41,146 nucleotides of DNA from a virus: IMG/VR virus record IMGVR_UViG_3300049736_000146, positions 1 to 41,146 of that record. One strand, given 5' to 3'. The position numbers were made by a program, and so were the translations under genes. The notes under the pieces were generated by a model. It was given only the letters and a program-made list of their open reading frames with translations, did not search any database and was not told the origin of the DNA. This document shows, in pieces, positions 40,801 through 41,146 of the stretch (position 1 is the first letter of the stretch; each line of letters begins with the position of its first letter).

Positions 40801-41146
40801 GTTTCCACTATGATCTAGTTGTATTAATCTAAATTGTGTACCTGCTGTTCTCGCTACAGAAGGAATTGTAATCTCTACAGATTTTAAAGCATTAAATGTA
40901 GCGTCATTATGCGCTACTACAGTATCAATAGAAGTCCACGAACTTCCATCATAATACTCTAAGTTTAAACTCTCGGCAACAGTATCGGGATCTTCCCCAC
41001 CATTGATATCATTACCTCTAATTACCTCAAAGGTCAGTGAAGAATTGATATTGTTTGGTAAACTAAATTCTACTGTTCTAGGTTTATTAGCACTATTGAA
41101 TCTAATATGTCTACCAATATTAAATCCACCTGTTGCTCCTGTGCCT
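34861..41146 (-). CDS. Giant repeat-rich virion structural protein, N-terminus outside the window
   Basis: The reading frame is open from the window edge to the stop at 34861 (2094 aa visible); a TTG at 39867 that could be taken for a start is internal. The first ~127 visible residues are reelin-subrepeat-like (LNLEYYDGSSWTSI, ITIPSVARTAGTQFRL, HSGNDWDHYGL). Then come three long repeats of about 259 residues with a DYG motif, C-V-D-V-D-G, SGC-x-KV and CIYGxIDI, then about ten shorter units of a (D/E)(E/K)xxMLFSF-x-GE type with SGSLFG and S-G-x-A-E-S strands. No signal peptide, no enzyme motif. Likely a long tail or baseplate fibre/whisker. Confidence 0.85.
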   Translation of the reverse strand, partial: GTGATGGFNIGRHIRFNSANKPRTVEFSLPNNINSSLTFEVIRGNDINGGEDPDTVAESLNLEYYDGSSWTSIDTVVAHNDATFNALKSVEITIPSVARTAGTQFRLIQLDHSGNDWDHYGLKSVTYTHTTTPVLPTINFGNISDINATLEDYGRVVYVTNVESFGFVKVVSEASWKATSTYEGRGIAFTFGRQTSPAVYGYIVDGKVKGLSGTSTEVFSPKHNGVGSTSVLGQSPIGIGVGIFGSGTLFTIASTDDAFVSTWTSSGYISKVTGTARDITLVHETGFGDLFTLSNGQQRATNAFVGSGGLKLVSRKPELPELSDEKHTERYINDSIIEFSKADYGYLTICHPSDIEDVSGTLSGTSSGCIVRVGSTASIDPGTTYGVSLGANAPSNFIDYGLISEPASPQVDFGNILITSNLIPFGLFHLDPENGAQFAFNPTWTSRGYISKLTGEASVPLDVSVFGKGTIRKLGGDSITNFALLQPGDGLFGFRSDTEIGITAGITGTGFIPTLSGVAESVTFNPEEKDLLFSLIGEATFSFNPNWIGSGVLFTLQTAVEKTVYDYVGSGRIFGFNNLEEKKVYDYNCSSIVPFPENDYGFIINTGAIACVDVDGVISASETTTSGCIKVLNTLTIDQGVTYSVRPQNTIASNVLDYGLTSENAAPLADFGDILGTPRLGMPGCIYGHIDITGASVNSLAPNWISRGGISIFGEGRVPLDVTVFGSGNIKALGGDSITNFSLLQPGDGLFGFHSESQIGIGVGIFGDGFIPTLSGAADSVTFNPDERDLLFSFTGEATFAFNPNWIGSGVLFTLQTAVERTVYDYVGSGGLFGFNNLEEVKVYSYNCSSIAPFTEPDYGFIIDPNAVSCVDVDGVISTDTTSATGCTKVLNSLAVDPGVTYTITPQYTVPSSTLDYGFVAENASPLVDHGHILGTPRQGLPACIYGQIDIFGVSDVKFTPNYNGRGFIDISGVAISPLFASEIGSGQIKLGGNSKTNFSLLQPGDGLFGFRSDTEIGITVGIKGTGTLFGYTGTAESTTSVPPTEEPIFTFVGTSGDPAILLAHEGTGSLFAISGGDLRVQYAYETTGSITLCSKKPELSELSEEKHTEVYSMDLCRDEPELDYGRIVDLSANSVCLDVDGVVSTNTTSSSGCTKVTLGSTLSIDPGVTYTLTAFTTVPTVFADYQDVSDPQDGLTDYGHILDTTGLVCPFGQLDSLKGTLVEKYSRDTSLFTESTVIKIVGEAFIVVPPQWNNISPPILVRNAAIPLFSLRTFGGGSLFGFGGATESRRYSPDEVQLLFKVSPGPFSRFVTYDWQPSWVSQGTIPVSGIAETPRARIFTGFGSLFGINGAAEAVSFNPPDITTDIKLSGVLTESFTIPYTGTGSLFTVNNLVERVLVHHFVFGTINVSGVAATPRARDFIGSGAIFSNGISSEAITRKLPEFTAHIKLGGTSEEVFSANPPEEGTEIRLSGDTTPQILTFAEQPFGVIPVSGIAKTHYVPSVVGTGTFRKFSGASESLTVNPDERQMLFSFTGEGSETHTENYFGIQKTIRIRRGALSDFETFDWQPSWVVTGTIPVSGEAKTNFSLLHNGSGSLKTLSGSAESLTVNPEERQMLFSFTGTRIAETTSIVEFSTGSLFGIGGLSESFTASPELQADLRVSGVVFVRYVPNNIGSGNIFAINGVAESVTFNPDERQMLFSFIGEASESFSVAEIKQVEIDITGDGEEIFSAVYTGSGSTQISGVVTEKFVPNNIGSGNIFALAGSAESITFNPDEKQMLFSFTGEGTERILVREISQGGTFTFSGTSGDPLLTFAEQPFVQTKISGKVFFTTHRSIIGTGSLFGFGGVSESTGVVPQTEQVLFKVSGDSINKISVLHIGSGSLRKLSGSAESVTFNPDERQMLFSFIGAGTENTTAREVSQGGLFKASGEAGVLVRFAHTGEGTIPLSGNATTTRARDFVGFGIIPTLSGAAESLTVNPDERQMLFSFAGERISEKITARELGTPGKFTLQGTSGDPLLTFSEQPFVKINVNGISTSIRSRAYAGSGTLFGFINGDEAFARAPYIASGSIAISGFGIVQVELFQPPRTYVWMI
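35183..36580. repeat. Six short in-frame direct repeats in the giant gene
   Basis: The 11-mer gagaagagcat with similar flanks occurs at 35183, 35429, 35801, 36044, 36290 and 36551; spacings 246, 372, 243, 246 and 261 are all multiples of three. They encode the (M)LFSF strand of the repeated unit. Confidence 0.85.
38112..39712. repeat. Three ~775-bp direct repeats in the giant gene
   Basis: A 40-base-class block beginning ggaatccgaataaaccatca is found at 38112, 38886 and 39663 (periods 774 and 777, both multiples of three). A further 27-base identity follows copies two and three (ending at the accaccaagt bases). They correspond to protein repeats of about 259 residues. Confidence 0.8.

Overview
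The window is part of a T4-like myovirus genome of the cyanophage type (marine Synechococcus/Prochlorococcus phages). The T4 structural and recombination genes are recognisable from protein sequence and lie in cyanomyovirus order: 13-14-15-16, accessory block, 17-18-19-20-21-22-23-3-uvsY-uvsW-55-47-46. A plastocyanin gene with a signal peptide, a 6-phosphogluconate dehydrogenase fragment, two 2OG-Fe(II) oxygenases and a DUF3110-like protein point to a photosynthetic host. I found no psbA, psbD or hli gene and no tRNA here. Every supported gene is on the minus strand, so transcription runs from high to low coordinates. DNA is AT-rich and gene-dense, with many ATGA or TAATG stop/start overlaps.

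In order of transcription: (1) 41146-28924, virion surface genes: a giant repeat protein open at its N-terminus at the window edge (reelin-like domain, then many beta-rich repeats), a short Mtd-N-like protein, a 122-aa protein, a 1563-aa protein with five carbohydrate-binding-like repeats and a pectin-lyase-like region, and a 107-aa protein. (2) 28889-24752, two tandem copies of a two-gene unit: a ~500-aa fibre-like protein followed by a ~170-aa putative fibre chaperone. (3) 24702-21256, neck, tail-completion and small terminase genes 13, 14, 15, 16. (4) 21228-16940, a 4.3-kb accessory block splitting the two terminase genes, with 2OG oxygenase, plastocyanin, truncated gnd, nuclease and many tiny genes. 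(5) 16912-6909, terminase large subunit, sheath, tube, portal, core, protease, scaffold and major capsid protein, closed by a strong terminator. (6) 6829-1, small genes, gp3, then recombination and late-transcription genes uvsY, oxygenase, uvsW, gp55, gp47, DUF3110-like and the start of gp46.

The genes make up most of a virion morphogenesis programme plus the recombination/late-transcription control genes that drive it. T4-type late promoter motifs (TATAAATA and variants) precede many structural genes, whereas the late sigma gene (55) has a host-type TTGACA/TAAACT promoter overlapped by a perfect palindrome. The most notable items are the duplicated fibre/chaperone unit with shared DNA blocks, the giant repeat protein with ~775-bp direct repeats, the promoter embedded in a terminator hairpin ahead of gene 13, the accessory block between the terminase subunits, a truncated gnd coupled to a novel small ORF, and a small gene nested in the end of the nuclease gene.
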